In this document: in pieces, positions 1 through 11,189 of the stretch | Position numbering within the stretch: the stretch's first letter is position 1 | How the letters are laid out: the number at the start of each line of letters is the position of its first letter | Source of the DNA: Buddleja alternifolia | Taxonomy: Eukaryota > Streptophyta > Magnoliopsida > Lamiales > Scrophulariaceae | Assembly (NCBI GenBank): GCA_019426215.1 | Contig: CM033395.1 | Coordinates: 18,528,569-18,592,568 of the forward strand | Direction of reading: 5' to 3' | DNA length: 64,000 nt | The notes under the pieces: generated by a model | The model's database searches: none | The model's input: only the letters and a program-made list of their open reading frames with translations | What the model was told of the DNA's origin: nothing | Made by a program: the position numbers and the translations under genes

Positions 1-1080
1 CCTTCGCCAACAAGGTTTGCTAGCAGAATCTGAACCATTCTCCGCACCTGAAGAGGATTTGGAATCATCAGATGAAAGCAGTGATGATGAGCCTACAAGC
101 GACTCAGCGTTGATTTGTCTTATGGCAAGAGATGATGAAGCTTCTGATGACTCGCTACCAGAGGTAATCAATGAATTATCAATTCCTCTTTCTTATGATG
201 AATTACTTGACAAAGTCCAAGAATACTACAATGAATGTCAAGAAGTTGCGCCAAAATATATCTAAATGATCTCGCTATTATCTCGTCACTCACAAGAGAT
301 AAAGTGACGCTCAGAGCAGAGTTGCGAGTTCAGCAACAGTGCATTGAGAAGAACCAATCGCTTGAGAGTGAAATTATTCAATTAAAAGATGATCTTGATA
401 TAATAGTCAAGAGAGAAGTTGATCTGATCGCTAGACTTGCCAAATCAGAGCAGCTCATCTCATCATTATCAAAAGCTTCTAGAAACTTGGATAATGTGAC
501 TGAGGTAACTAGATTATTTGGTGAAAAGACCGGTTTAGGATGCAATAAATTCGGTAAACAACCAAATAAATCTAATGTTACGGCAAACAACAAAGGAAAG
601 GGTGTTCTCTTTGTTGAGAAAAGTTCACAAAGTCAAACGCTGAATGAACCGAGCAACAACGGTACGAGGCCAAATGAGAAAGCCAAAGCTGACTCAGGCA
701 AGGGAAAGACAAAGACAAATGATTCACAAAGAAAGGTTCATCCAAACGCTCAAAAGGCCAAGGATAAACCTAACCACTGTGAATCAAGCGCTAAGCATCA
801 AGCACCAAAAGTGCAACCCAAGCCAGTGCCAAGGAAATACCAGCGTCCATATCCAAGACAGTCAAGATCATATTATCGATACTATGATGATTATGACTAC
901 TATTATAGTCGAGGATATTATTACACACCCAAAAAGCACACACAACACGATATGAAACCCAAGAAAGCCAGTATTCCTAAAATGAAGACTAGGCAAATAT
1001 GGGTTCCTAAAGTTCTAATTCAAACCAAAGTTACTAACGCTGAGGGACCCAAAACAACATGGGTACCTAAGACGAATTAG
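1..1080 (+). pseudogene. gag: gag C-terminal part, copy 1
   Basis: This is the tail of a Sirevirus-type Gag. It reads an acidic Ser/Glu/Asp segment (ESSDESSDDEPTSDSA), the conserved ICLMARDDE block, a coiled-coil stretch (about 290-510), then a basic Lys/Asn-rich region and a Tyr/Asp-rich tail around 870-930 (YYDDYDYYYSRGYYY). The zinc knuckle would lie upstream of the window. One extra base around 245-250, relative to the intact copy at 25098-27332, shifts the frame: the first part runs from 17 to 265 in one frame and the rest from 235 to 1080 in another. It ends in TAG at 1078-1080, immediately before pol. Confidence 0.85.
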
Positions 1081-1093
1081 AATTGTCCTTTAA

Positions 1094-4000
1094 ATGCAGG
1101 TACCTAGAGCCAACACCGATACTTCAGTTTGGTACATTGATAGTGGATCGTCAAGACATATGACTGGTTTCAAAAATCTTCTAGTTAACTATCAAGCTAC
1201 CAATGGTCCTCAAGTTATATTCGGTGATAACTCCAAAGGTAAAACCAAAGGTATAGGTATCATGCATAGGGTGAACATCAGTGATGTATATTACGTTAAG
1301 GGTCTTAAGCATAACCTGTTAAGCATTAGTCAATTTTGTGATAAAGGCTTTGAAGTAAAATTCTCAAGCGACTTCTGCTACGTTAACGACGCTAAGACTA
1401 AGTCTACTAAATTAAGAGGAAAAAGAACAAACAATGTGTATTTAGTAGATTGGGATTCTACATCTGATAACAACCCCACATGCTTTGTTGCCAAAAGTCA
1501 AAATGAATTGGGTTAGTTGTGGCATAGAAAAATGAATCACCTCAACTTAAAGGCAATCTCTCAGTTAATATCGCTAAATCTTGTAGAAGGATTACCTAAA
1601 GGTTCCTTTCAGAAAAATCGCTTATGTGATGCATGCCAAATGGGTAAACAAGTTAAATCATCTTTTAAAAAGAAACCATGTCTATCTACTTCTAGAGTTC
1701 TTGAACTATTGCATCTAGATTTGTTTGGTCCTATTCAAATCATGAGTGTTAGTGGTAAAAAGTACTCGCTAGTAATAGTTGATGATTTCTCTCGCTATAC
1801 ATGGGTAGAATTTCTAGCGACCAAAGATGAAACTAGTGTCAAGCTCACAGCGCTAATTCGTCAAATGCAAAATTCGAAAGATCTAAGGGTGACGAGAATG
1901 AGAAGCGATAGAGGAACTGAATTTACTAACCAATTTGTTGAGAAGTTTTGTACAGATTTAGGAATACTTCATGAATATTCTGCTCCTAGAACACCTCGAC
2001 AGAATGGAGTTGCCGAGCGACGGAACAGAATGCTTAAAGAAGCCGCAAGGACGATGTTAGCAGAGTCCAAGCTGCCTCAAAGGTTTTGGGCCGAAGCCAT
2101 CAACACCGCTTGCTACACTCAGAACCGATGTATGATCAACAAGCAACATGAGAAGACTCCATATGAGTTGTGGAAGGGACGTAAGCCTAACGTTTCATAT
2201 TTTCATGTTTTTGGTTCAAAATGTTTCATTCATAACAATGGATCCAAAGCCTAAAGACATTTGATCCTAAAGCGGATGAGGGAATCTTTCTAGGATATGC
2301 CAAAATGGAAAGAGCTTTCGCATCCTAAATAAGATCAAATCAAAGGTTGAAGAATCCATTCATGTTGTGTTTGATGATGCTAACCAAGAACCGAGTAAGG
2401 TTAATCCTGATGATGTAGGAATTGAAGATCTCACCCAACAAGCGTCACAAATCAATCTTGGTGATGATAGTGATGACGAAGATGATGAGATTCATGTACC
2501 TTTTCCTAAGGATACTCGTGAGGTTAACAATAATGATAATGTCAGAATTGCTGATGATCATGAAGAGAATGATCATCAAGAGCAGATTGGAACTATGAAT
2601 GATGCAGCGTCTACGCAAGAGACAAATGAGAATCAAGCGATTGATAACCAAGAGTCTCTTAACCCGTTCCAACCAGACCGCAAATGGCTTAGAGACCATC
2701 CACCAGAGCTAGTGATTGGAGATATTGAAGCACCTGTTAGAACTAGGTCCACTACAATCAATGAGGCCATGTTCGCAAGCTTCCTATCTCAAATGGAACC
2801 AAAGAAAGTGGATGAAGCGCTTAGTGATTCAAGTTGGGTAGAAGTAATGCAAGAAGAGCTTAACCAATTTGAGAGAAGCAAGGTTTGGACACTAGTACCA
2901 AGACCAACTCACCAAGGAGTTATTGGGACTAGATGGGTTTTTAGGAACAAGATGGATGAAGATGGCATTGTTATAAGAAACAAAGCCAGACTTGTCGCTC
3001 AGGGTTATTGTCAAGAAGAGGGAATTGATTTTGATGAAACATATGCCCCAGTAGCCCGTCTTGAAGCGATTAGGATGTTCCTAGCGTTTGCCGCATTCAA
3101 CAAGTTCACAGTATACCAAATGGACGTGAAGAGTGCTTTCCTGAATGGTAAACTCCAAGAAGAAGTATATGTGGAGCAACCTCCAGGATTCATCAACAAC
3201 CATGGCAAGAGTATGGTCTACAAATTGGATAAGGCACTCTATGGCCTTAAACAAGCACCAAGAGCATGGTATGACACTCTCTCTATCTTCCTTATTGGTA
3301 AAGGCTTTTCAAAAGGCAGCGTTGATACAACGTTATTTGAAATTACCCACAATGAAGATATTCTCTTAGTCCAAATTTATGTTGATGATATTATATTTGG
3401 TTCTACAAATAAGCGATTGTGTGAGAAATTTTCGAAAGTGATGCAAGATCAATTTGAAATGAGCATGATGGGTGAATTAACTTTCTTCTTAGGATTACAA
3501 GTTTAAAAACTCACTACTGGAACATTTATAAACCAAGCTAAATATACAAGAGATATGATTAAGAAATTTGGTATGGAAAATGCATCATCTTCAAAAATTC
3601 CAATGAGCTAAACGCTTAAGTTAGATAAAGATGAAAGTGGGAAGAAAATCGATATCACTAACTATAGAGGTATCATTGGATCACTTCTTTATCTTACCAC
3701 TAGTAGACCTGATATTATGTTTTCGGTATGCATGTGTGCACGATTTCAATCTGATCCTTGAGAATGACACTTAAATGCTACCAAGAGAATCCTTAAATAC
3801 CTAAAAGGCACACAAAATGTGGGCTTATGGTATCCAAAGGACTCTCCTTTTGAACTAATTGGTTATTCAGACGCAGATTTTGCAGGTTGCAAAATAGATA
3901 GAAAAAGTACGACTGATACATGTCAATTTCTAGGTGATAGACTAGTTTCGTGGCATAGTAAGAAACAACAATCCATAGCGACTTCTACCGCTGAGCAGAG

Positions 4001-4324
4001 TATGTAGCCGCTGGAAGCTGTTGTGCACAAATCCTTTGGATGAGGCAACAACTTAGAGATTATGGAACAATCCTAGGTCCTACCCCAATCCATTGTGATA
4101 ACCAGAGCGCTTTAGCTATGACCCAAAATCTTGTCCTTCATTCTAGAACCAAACACATTGACATTAGATACCATTTCTTGCGTGACCATGTTCAAAAGAA
4201 AGATATCTCCATGCATTTCATTGGAACTGACAAACAATTGGCAGATATCTTCACCAAAGCGCTCAACGAACAACGCTTTCTCACTCTGAGAAGTGAATTA
4301 GGTATGATTGACTTAAACGCTTAA
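1094..4324 (+). pseudogene. pol: copia pol polyprotein, copy 1 (PR-IN-RT-RNase H)
   Basis: The domains are in copia order. Protease comes first (WYIDSGSSRHMTG near 1130-1165), then the GAG-pre-integrase zinc finger (WHRKMNHL, CDACQMGK), the integrase core with its D, D, E motifs (HLDLFGP, RSDRGTEF, NGVAERRN), reverse transcriptase (YVDDIIFG near 3380) and RNase H (YSDADFAGC, then the TKHIDIRYHFLRD tail). Breaks seen: TAG at 1514-1516 inside the GAG-pre-integrase domain, a one-base loss near 2243 and another near 2304, TAA at 3504-3506 at the end of the RT core, further stops near 3608 and 3760, and a one-base deletion at about 3993 in RNase H. The last ORF ends at 4324. Unlike copy 3, its start is one base out of frame with the gag stop. 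Confidence 0.9.
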
Positions 4325-4933
4325 ATCATAAAACATCATATTTATAGGCATAAAATCTAGGGGTAATCCACCTTTGTTTATGTCTAAAGAGTTTATCAAA
4401 AATCTCGAAATGAGACATCAATTTTAGGGGAACTTTAAAATTGTACTTATCTCAATATATCAAGCGACTGCGATCAAAAATGACTTTTAAAATCCTAAGC
4501 ATTGATCACTAGCGCTTATCTTTTATAAATCCAAGCGATTGATTTTTTTTGGACTTCAGCGTTGAAAGAATTCCCACTTCAACGCTAAGTAACTTTCTTT
4601 CAAAAATTCATGCATAGTTTTCATCGCTAAAGGAAACGTGTGGATAAGTCCAAAAGATCAGATTTGATAACTACCTACACGTGCCTATCAAATCGAACTG
4701 ACGGTTATGATCCCTATCTAAACCTAGGTGGTTCAGTAATTGCATGAGTCTGAGTATGTGTCAGTGTACTATCAGGCGCGTGTATTTCACGCTAAAAATT
4801 TCAAATTTTTTCAAACGTTTTCAAAAAGTTACTGCGGACACGAAAAATATTATAGTACCCTATTTTACCGCACTTTTTGACATCCGAAGTTATGTGTACA
4901 TGGTTCAGATACCTTCTGTCATTAACTTCTGTA
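4325..4933 (+). other. Non-coding spacer between pol and the env-position gene, copy 1
   Basis: No convincing ORF is present. The segment is conserved in position and sequence in all four family copies. It contains two purine runs after the pol stop (taggggtaatcc near 4358 and ttttaggggaac near 4422) that resemble the PPT. Sireviruses are known to carry several PPT-like motifs near the pol end. Further on is the conserved stretch around caggcgcgtgtatttcacgc (about 4770-4792). It leads into the putative internal promoter. Confidence 0.6.
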
Positions 4934-4984
4934 CACGTGTCATTCATCTACCATCTGAGAATTTATTATTGCCTCCTAATTAAA
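4934..4984 (+). promoter_or_regulatory. Putative internal promoter of env-position gene, copy 1
   Basis: CACGTG (a G-box core) lies at 4934-4939 and a TATA-like taattaaa at 4977-4984, with starts 43 bp apart. The ATG of the env-position gene follows 120 bp after the TATA-like start. The same pair at the same spacing occurs in copies 3 and 4, and a weaker form in copy 2. That it is a promoter is inference from position, spacing and conservation; the TATA of this copy is the least canonical. Confidence 0.5.
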
Positions 4985-6347
4985 CCTTTCAAAAACTTTA
5001 CGGTAAACCTTTATCACTTCCAAATTCTTCTACTGTAAAAGTTATTTCTCTCAAAAGGCAAGAACTTCTCTCATTCAAAGCTTCCAACTTTCAGCAATGG
5101 CACCCAAAGCTTCAAAATCTTCAAAATCATCCAAGTCTGACACCGGAAAAACATCCCGTACTGAAAAACCAGTTACGGTTAACGCCGGATTTCTGATTAA
5201 CTGGGATTACCTTTATGAGAACCAGAACTTTCCTCTTCGAACGGTTCTTCCACTCGTTCAAGAATCTGGTTTGAGAGATATGATCACTACTTTTTTCAAC
5301 TACTTTGAAGAAGAATCTCTCTATTTTTTCAAAAATGCCCAGATCTCGGAAGACGAAACTTCCATATCCTGCGTCTTCCCTTTTTCTAAAGAGACCTTTG
5401 TTCTCACTCCCTCCTTGATTTCTTCATTGCTGATTCTGCCCAATGATGGCACTGAGGTCGAAAACGTCACTCTCGGAGATGCTACAAAAGTCTTGGAGTT
5501 GATAAAGAAAGAAGATGTTGATACTGCGTATGAGCCGAACTTCAAGAAAAATGATATGAAGGGCGAATACGTTATTCTCGCTGATCTATGTTCAAAAATG
5601 ATCGAATGCAGAAAAGGGACATTCGATAAAGTCACAAACGTTCAGTACAAGATGATGGTGGCCATTCTGACCAAGTTAAAAGTTAACTGGTCTCTCTACG
5701 TTTTTAATCGCTTCAAGGCAGCAATGGCCAAGTCAGTAAATCCCAAGCCCTATGGGATTGTGCTAAGTCGTATTCTTAGTGCTTGCGGTTATACAAAATC
5801 TTTTGGCACAAAGATTCCAGCTTCCAAATTCTACGGCAGAAAGATGATTAGTGGAATGCTCAAACCTCGAAAACATGGTGGAGCAGTGGTTCCCAAAGAA
5901 GAGCGTCAGCGACTCCAAGCTGAAGGAGTTGTTCGAAGTGATGATGAATATTTAGCGTCTTCCTCTTCATCATCATCCTCGTCCTCTGAAGAAGTGGTGG
6001 TCAAGCGATCTAAGAGAAAGATAGTTCTCAAAGTCACTGAGCCATCCAAGTCAGCAAAGAAGCCGGAGCCTAAAAAGAAGCAAAAGATTCCTTCTCCCCC
6101 TCCTAAATCTCCATCCCCTCCTCCAGCGTTTACCTTCTCCGTTCCCGAGGAAGAAGAGGAAGCAGTGGCCGAAGAAGTACCGCTTGCACGAAGGCGTACT
6201 CCTACCTCTACTCCAGCAGCATCCTCTAGCGCTACAGCAAAACCAGCGCTTAGAGAGTCAGCGAGAGTTCCTCTTCTGACGCTGTTCCCGAAGTCAGCTC
6301 AGATCCTCAAGCCGTTTCTCCATCTGAAAGGCTTTCCAATGTTCAGG

Positions 6348-6420
6348 GTAAGTATTTGCTAAGCAAATTATTCTATCCTTTCCTCGTTAGTCTCTAACGC
6401 TAGGATAAAAACTCTTTCAG
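6348..6420 (+). other. Putative spliceosomal intron 1 of env-position gene, copy 1 (73 bp)
   Basis: The donor GTAAGT follows CAGG. The acceptor ends in tttcag, and a plant-type branch-point candidate, ctaac, lies near 6395, about 25 bp before the acceptor. The equivalent intron in copy 3 is 91 bp at 33347-33437. The flanking exons join in phase 1 and stay open in copy 3. At 73 bp it is close to the minimum length for plant introns. Confidence 0.65.
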
Positions 6421-6600
6421 CACCAAGTGAAGCAGATATTCATTATGTTCTCAACACTCTTGAAGAACTAAATATCCCAATTCATGCTGATCCAATAACT
6501 TCTTTTATCGATTTAGAACTCGAAGAAGAAGTTCAGGAGCCTGAGGAACTTGTCCAAGAATCAGATCAAGCGACTGAGATAGTCGATAATATTCCTCAGG

Positions 6601-6683
6601 GTAAGCGATGTAGTCCTTTTAGTTTATAATTTCTACTTAGTAGGAATTTTTGCTTGCTTTTCTCAATCGCTTACATGTATCAG
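6601..6683 (+). other. Putative spliceosomal intron 2 of env-position gene, copy 1 (83 bp)
   Basis: The donor gtaagc follows cagg and the acceptor is atgtatcag, with a T-rich stretch and gcttac upstream of it. Both ends are conserved in copy 3 (33618-33701). The exon between introns 1 and 2 is 180 bp in both copies, so joining keeps phase 1 on both sides. Confidence 0.65.
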
Positions 6684-9449
6684 CTCAAGATGGACCTCAA
6701 GAGACACCTACCGCTGATGCCCCTCCACTCTCGGAGATTCCCGTTGAAATAGACGTGGACATGGCAACTGTTGTGGATATCGCTAAGAAAGCATCTCAAG
6801 ACCTTCCTGACGCTGAAACATCATCAGCCAGTGAAGCGACTTTAAACGCTGAGCGGTCGATAGAAGTGGCCCCCATCCCAACAGAAGCTATTGCCCTCGT
6901 TCCTACGCCAACAGGACCTCCTCCTCGTGTCATTGACTTCTTCCCGCGCGGATATCATCCAGATGTTGAATTTTATTATGCCGCCCGAGAACGTGACACT
7001 CAAACGCTTGCTGAGTCGAAAATCCAATTTCAAACAACTCTTCATCGGCCTGATCTTTCAGACTCTTACAAGTTTGAAATTTTTGAGCGTTTTGCTGATC
7101 TAGGTCTATACAACCTGGAGCGTCTTCAATCACGCCTTGAATACATTCATCGTCCAGCGTTCAACAGATCCGAATCTGACGAGAAGCGATTCAATTTCAC
7201 CGGCCGTTCAGACGAGTCCTTTTATCCTCTTCGATCAAACAAGATTGTTTTCAAAACCCCCCACATAGGTGATTGGAACAAAAATCCAGACGAGGAAGAT
7301 CTCAACAAGCTAGGCTATTCGGCTCTCCACTTCGTCGTCAAGTCTCCTCAGAACGCTCTCTCTCCTAATCCACTTAAGTTATGGAAAGGAAAAGGACCTC
7401 TTGTTGCGGAGCACCCAAATCCGGCCAACTCTTGGATAGAAGATGAGGCTCGTGAATATCTTGCCAGATTATGGGTTGAAGACTATGAAGAAGAAACGGA
7501 ACGCTTTGAGAAATTTCTCGCCGCTAAAAAAGATCAAGCTAAAGCTATCAAGCTTAGCAAGAGATGGATGATGAATACAGCCAGCTGGGCTGCAGAGTTT
7601 GTTTTGCATTTCTACACCCTCGATGAACTCGTGAAATATCCATTCCTATTTCAGTTTGGAATAGAGTACAGACGCAGAGGATATGCAACCTTCCTGCTCC
7701 AACAGTGCCAGTTTATTGCAGGGAATGTTAGCGCTTTGCCACAATATCGTCAACCCATCGAAAGCTACATTCGCCAGCAACTTGCCTTATACAGCCAAGG
7801 CGGACACTACGTGTTGCATCCTCGTGAAGGGTTTGTTCAACGAGTCTTTCTTGACCTGAATGAAGACACTTCATCAAGTAAACAACCAATTCTTCCAGGC
7901 CAAAGTCAGATTCGTGTTGATGTTTTGAATGAACACGCTGAGTTTGCTGAGTTCCACAGAACTATGAGAGCAGTGTTTGAAAATGCCCAAGCACTGGACA
8001 GCAGTTTCAACCACTTTTCCGGGTGTTACAATTTCAGAGGATATACTCTTCACCCCGTGCTCTTTAGTGAATCCAATGTTCAAGTGGCCAAGATGTTATC
8101 ACTAATCAAGCCAATGGACCATGAAGCATCTCAAGCGCTCATGCCTTTGATTTTGGACTTTTCAACCGTTATACTTCAGGGATTGCTTTACCGGAAGATG
8201 TGCAACTGGCACTCAGTCCCAAAGAGCGCGAAGACGCTATATTCTTTATCCCACAATCCAGCCTGATCAGTCCAAGGCATGTGATGGAAGCCCTTGGCCC
8301 CCTCTGGGTCATTGGTGTTAGAGAACCTTCTTCCCCAATCCAAATTATAGAAGAAGACTTTGCTCCTACTGCGGAAGTCGCTCATCTTCCTGAGGCTTCT
8401 TTGCCAGATTCTTCTAGCGCCCCGGTAGTCGAGCCCCCAGTTTTTGCAGATTCAATCATGGATCAAGCGATTGAAGAAGTGCACGCTGAAATTGCACAAA
8501 AGCCTATCGAGCCCTTTATCAGAGATAAATCCAAAGGCAAGGCTGCGGTTTCTAGGTCTTACGGACTTCTCCCGTCCCCAGAGCGTCCTTCTTCCGATTC
8601 GGATTCTGAAAGTGATTCAGACGCTAGAGACTTCAGACAGGCAGTACGGAACTCGCTCCACAACATTGAAGGTTCCTGTTCCAAGATTTTTGAGACTGCT
8701 GATAGACATATGCGAATAATGTCTGATACGCGAAGTCGTGATATTGCAAACGCTTCAAACAAAGCACTGTTACAATCATGAAGAGCATATCACCTCTTAT
8801 CGCTGAACTCTCATCCGAATTCAACCGTCACTTAGCCCAGAGCGCTTCGGCTGATGCTGACAGACATATTTCGACCGATGCCGCTGCTCAGAGCATCGCT
8901 CACCAAGTTGCTCTCTTAGTTGACGAAGTTCGACTCTTGCGAAGAGAAGTCGCTGAGTTGAAAACCTCTCTTGATGATGCCAAGAAGGGGGAAAATACAG
9001 AAAAGCATCAAGCGTCCAAAGTAATGTCAAAGACTGATAATAAAAATTGGCGATCAATGATGGAAGAACTAGTGAGCATCAAGAAGATGCTAACTAAAAA
9101 GAGAAAGCCAAGGTATTATCTAGGAAGATATCCCCTTCCGGAATTGGACGTTGAATTCTTAGAAGGTATGGGATTTCAACCTTTTGCCGGACCGCTGAGA
9201 CGACCTATCAATTGGAGACCGTCAAAAGATCCAAGAAAAGATATCTATCACGATTTAATTCGTGAACTTGGAATTTCTCCAAGAGAGTGGACGGAAAGGT
9301 TGTTAGAACTTAATGAAAGCGCCAGACTTCGTAGGCATGATTACGATGAAGTTCAACATACGACAATGATTGACATTGATCGTCTCCTGATGGACTTAGT
9401 GCTAGAAGTTCTCCAAGGCGAAGAAAGAGCAAAGCGACAGAAAAAGTGA

Positions 9450-9684
9450 ATGAATTCCTTTTATTTTATTTTATTTCTGTTGTCACTTTTTTTTTTAGTA
9501 TAAATCATGTATGCTTATTCTTTCAATATATGAATGATTTATTGCTGAAACATCTTGTTGAAGCTAATCTAACTTTAGCTAACTTTACTAACTTTTTGAA
9601 CGCTGACTTATACTCATTTGGGCTTTCTTTTAAGTAATTCTTAAATTATAAAAGAGTTATAAGAGTTAAAGTCTTGACATCATC
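9450..9684 (+). other. 3' non-coding region before PPT, copy 1
   Basis: This is AT-rich spacer between the stop of the env-position gene and the PPT. A small ORF that starts just before the stop (9446-9637) is not kept in the other copies. No other feature is seen. Confidence 0.5.
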
Positions 9685-9698
9685 AAAAAGGGGGAAAT
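9685..9698 (+). other. Polypurine tract, copy 1
   Basis: The run aaaaagggggaaat directly abuts the LTR start tgttagg. It would prime plus-strand DNA synthesis. The same motif sits at 42837-42850 in copy 4, and an altered form at 36671-36685 in copy 3. Confidence 0.85.
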
Positions 9699-10348
9699 TG
9701 TTAGGAAATTTCATGTTTGATGTTTTGATGATGACAAGATAGGATTCAATGTTAGACCCCAAATAAAATGAAAGTATATGTTTTCCATAGATCATTGTTT
9801 AGATCATTGTTTAAGCGTTTCATTATAGGCTTGTAATTTTTATCTTTGTAGGTTTTAGACTAAGTATCAGATACTGAATCACTAATAGAATTCTAGGTGA
9901 GTCTATTAGAGAAGAAGTTGAAGATCAGCGTCTGAAGTCAACCAGAGATGAAGATTTGTCTCTTAGCGTCCGTCAAACGCTAAAGGACCTTTTTCAGGAT
10001 TTATGGATCAAGCGCTCAAAGCACTTAAGCGATCAATGACAAATTCACCTGAAATAAATCTTCAAGTCACGAAGGACTTAAATGCAATCATTCAACGGAC
10101 ATTTATTTCCAACGGGAAATAAATTCAAATGCATTAAATGTCTGATAAGAGCATTAAATGTGATAAGCTACTGTGACCTGTGGACAAGCCACCTTTTTGA
10201 CCAGACTGTCAGAACTTCAGAGTTCATAGCTGCTACCATCCAATCGGTGCCAGCAGTGTTCCAGGAATGTCAGGCTTTAGGTAGAATCACGCGCTGCGTG
10301 AAAGGCACGTTCCTACATGTGTCCAAAGGACAGATCCCAAGAATTGCC

Positions 10349-10356
10349 CATAAATA
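10349..10356 (+). promoter_or_regulatory. LTR TATA-like box, copy 1
   Basis: The sequence cataaata lies at the place where copies 2, 3 and 4 have ctataaata. It is the likely core promoter for genomic RNA; this copy has one substitution in it. Confidence 0.5.
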
Positions 10357-11142
10357 CCTTACCTTCAGCAGACCCTAAAAAGTACGGTACAAAACATTTA
10401 CAAGAGAAAATTACGTACAAAAGAAAAAGCTTAGAATCTCCATAGCCAAAATTCCTTCAAGCTTTTTATCTACATTCCAGACAGTCACAAGTATCTCAAA
10501 CATCTTCCAAAGAAGAAACCTAAATTCTCATTGAGATATTCCAAGTTGTTTGATCTTCCCAAATACAAACAAACCCTTGTGACAAAAAACCTCAACCTTT
10601 CATCTGAGTGAGAAGAGTTGTTGAAACTCATTACAAGCAGTATTTCTGAGTGAGAGAAGCTTGTAGAAGACGATCTTCATTGGTGCTGAAATCTGTGTGA
10701 TCAAGGAGCCCGAGATCATTTTCATTCTTTACTATCTTGTAGAAGATTCTGTGTGATTCTTTGATAATGATCTTAGTAATTTCCTCCAAGTGAAAAAGGA
10801 GAAGAAGGACGTAGCTGGGATTACATCACCAAGTGAACCTTACAAATTATTGTGTCATTTATATTTTACTGTCTTATATCTGTCATTTTACATTATTATA
10901 AAGGACAAGTAAAATTGCAAAGCGATTAAATTATCTAAAAGAACGCTAAAAATTATTTCCGTTGTGCTAACCCTGATTAAGTGATCTAAGCATTACCCTA
11001 CTTTGGTAAATTGCTAAACTCACTAAGTCTAAGTTATCTTTACTGAAGCGCCTGACCCAAGCGCTCAGCCTTCCAAGCGTTCAGATTTTTGAAAAGTAAC
11101 ACGAAATCTTTGAAGTTTAAAAAGACTTCAGGGTCTATTCAA

Positions 11143-11155
11143 CCCCCCCCCCCCC
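11143..11155 (+). repeat. C13 homopolymer in LTR
   Basis: A run of 13 C lies about 35 bp before the LTR end. The same position has C13 in copy 2 (17310-17322), C14 in copy 3 (24952-24965) and C12 in copy 4 (44291-44302). Confidence 0.9.
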
Positions 11156-11189
11156 TCTAGACCCTTTCGTATGCAACTTGGGACCATCA

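Larger units (their letters stand above)
5097..9449 (+). pseudogene. Env-position gene of Sirevirus-type element, copy 1, with two introns
   Basis: The gene has three exons: 5097-6347, 6421-6600 and 6684-9449. Exon 1 starts MAPKASKSSKSSKSDTGKT. A globular region of about 270 residues (NAGFLINWDYLYENQNFPL, then KKNDMKGEYVILAD and YKMMVAILTKLKVNWSLY) resembles in layout the plant transposon-associated domain seen in other retroelement third ORFs; that match is my inference. A Ser run, a basic Lys/Pro segment and an acidic stretch follow. Exon 3 holds a large unrecognised globular region (WNKNPDEEDLNKLGYSAL, FGIEYRRRGYATFLLQ), an acidic Ser/Asp patch near 8590, a coiled coil (about 8911-8990) and a conserved C-terminus (PRYYLGRYPLPELDVEFLEG). 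I see no signal peptide or clear membrane segment. Breaks: a one-base loss near 6268, another near 8158, and a frame change at 8778. The function is unknown. Confidence 0.7.
1..11189 (+). mobile_element. Sirevirus-type Ty1/copia retrotransposon, copy 1 (5' end outside window)
   Basis: The element enters the window inside gag and continues through pol, a long env-position gene, a polypurine tract and a 3' LTR. The order gag, protease, integrase, reverse transcriptase, RNase H is diagnostic of Ty1/copia. A gag with a long coiled-coil tail, a further large gene after pol, and a PPT with a G-run directly before the LTR are known traits of the Sirevirus lineage. The 5' LTR, PBS and first half of gag are missing because the window starts there. 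Nearly every coding part is damaged, so this copy is not autonomous. The base after the 3' LTR begins unrelated sequence (cacaa... context), but no target-site duplication can be checked without the left end. Confidence 0.9.
9699..11189 (+). repeat. 3' LTR of Sirevirus-type copy 1
   Basis: The LTR is 1491 bp and runs from TGTTAGGAAAT to GGGACCATCA, so it has the TG..CA ends of LTR retrotransposons. It begins right after the PPT. It carries a TATA-like box at 10349-10356, a C13 run at 11143-11155 and the conserved tail gaccctttcgtatgc before the end. Homologous LTRs occur at 15893-17371, 23493-25001, 36686-37964 and 42851-44337. Confidence 0.9.

Noticed and set aside
378..593. Antisense ORFs facing the gag coiled coil (also 25376-25912 and 26612-26827)
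   Set aside because: They mirror the codon pattern of the sense gene and recur only because the gag copies are homologous.
8778..8781. ATGA overlap of two ORFs in the env-position gene, suggesting translational coupling
   Set aside because: Copy 3 shows homologous sequence continuing through this point as one gene, so the overlap is best explained by a frameshift in copy 1.
9446..9637. Small hydrophobic ORF starting at the env-position gene stop
   Set aside because: It is not kept in copies 3 or 4 and consists of AT-rich 3' spacer.
10082..10378. 98-codon ORF inside the LTR
   Set aside because: The frame is broken in the other LTRs of the family and spans the TATA box; it is chance.
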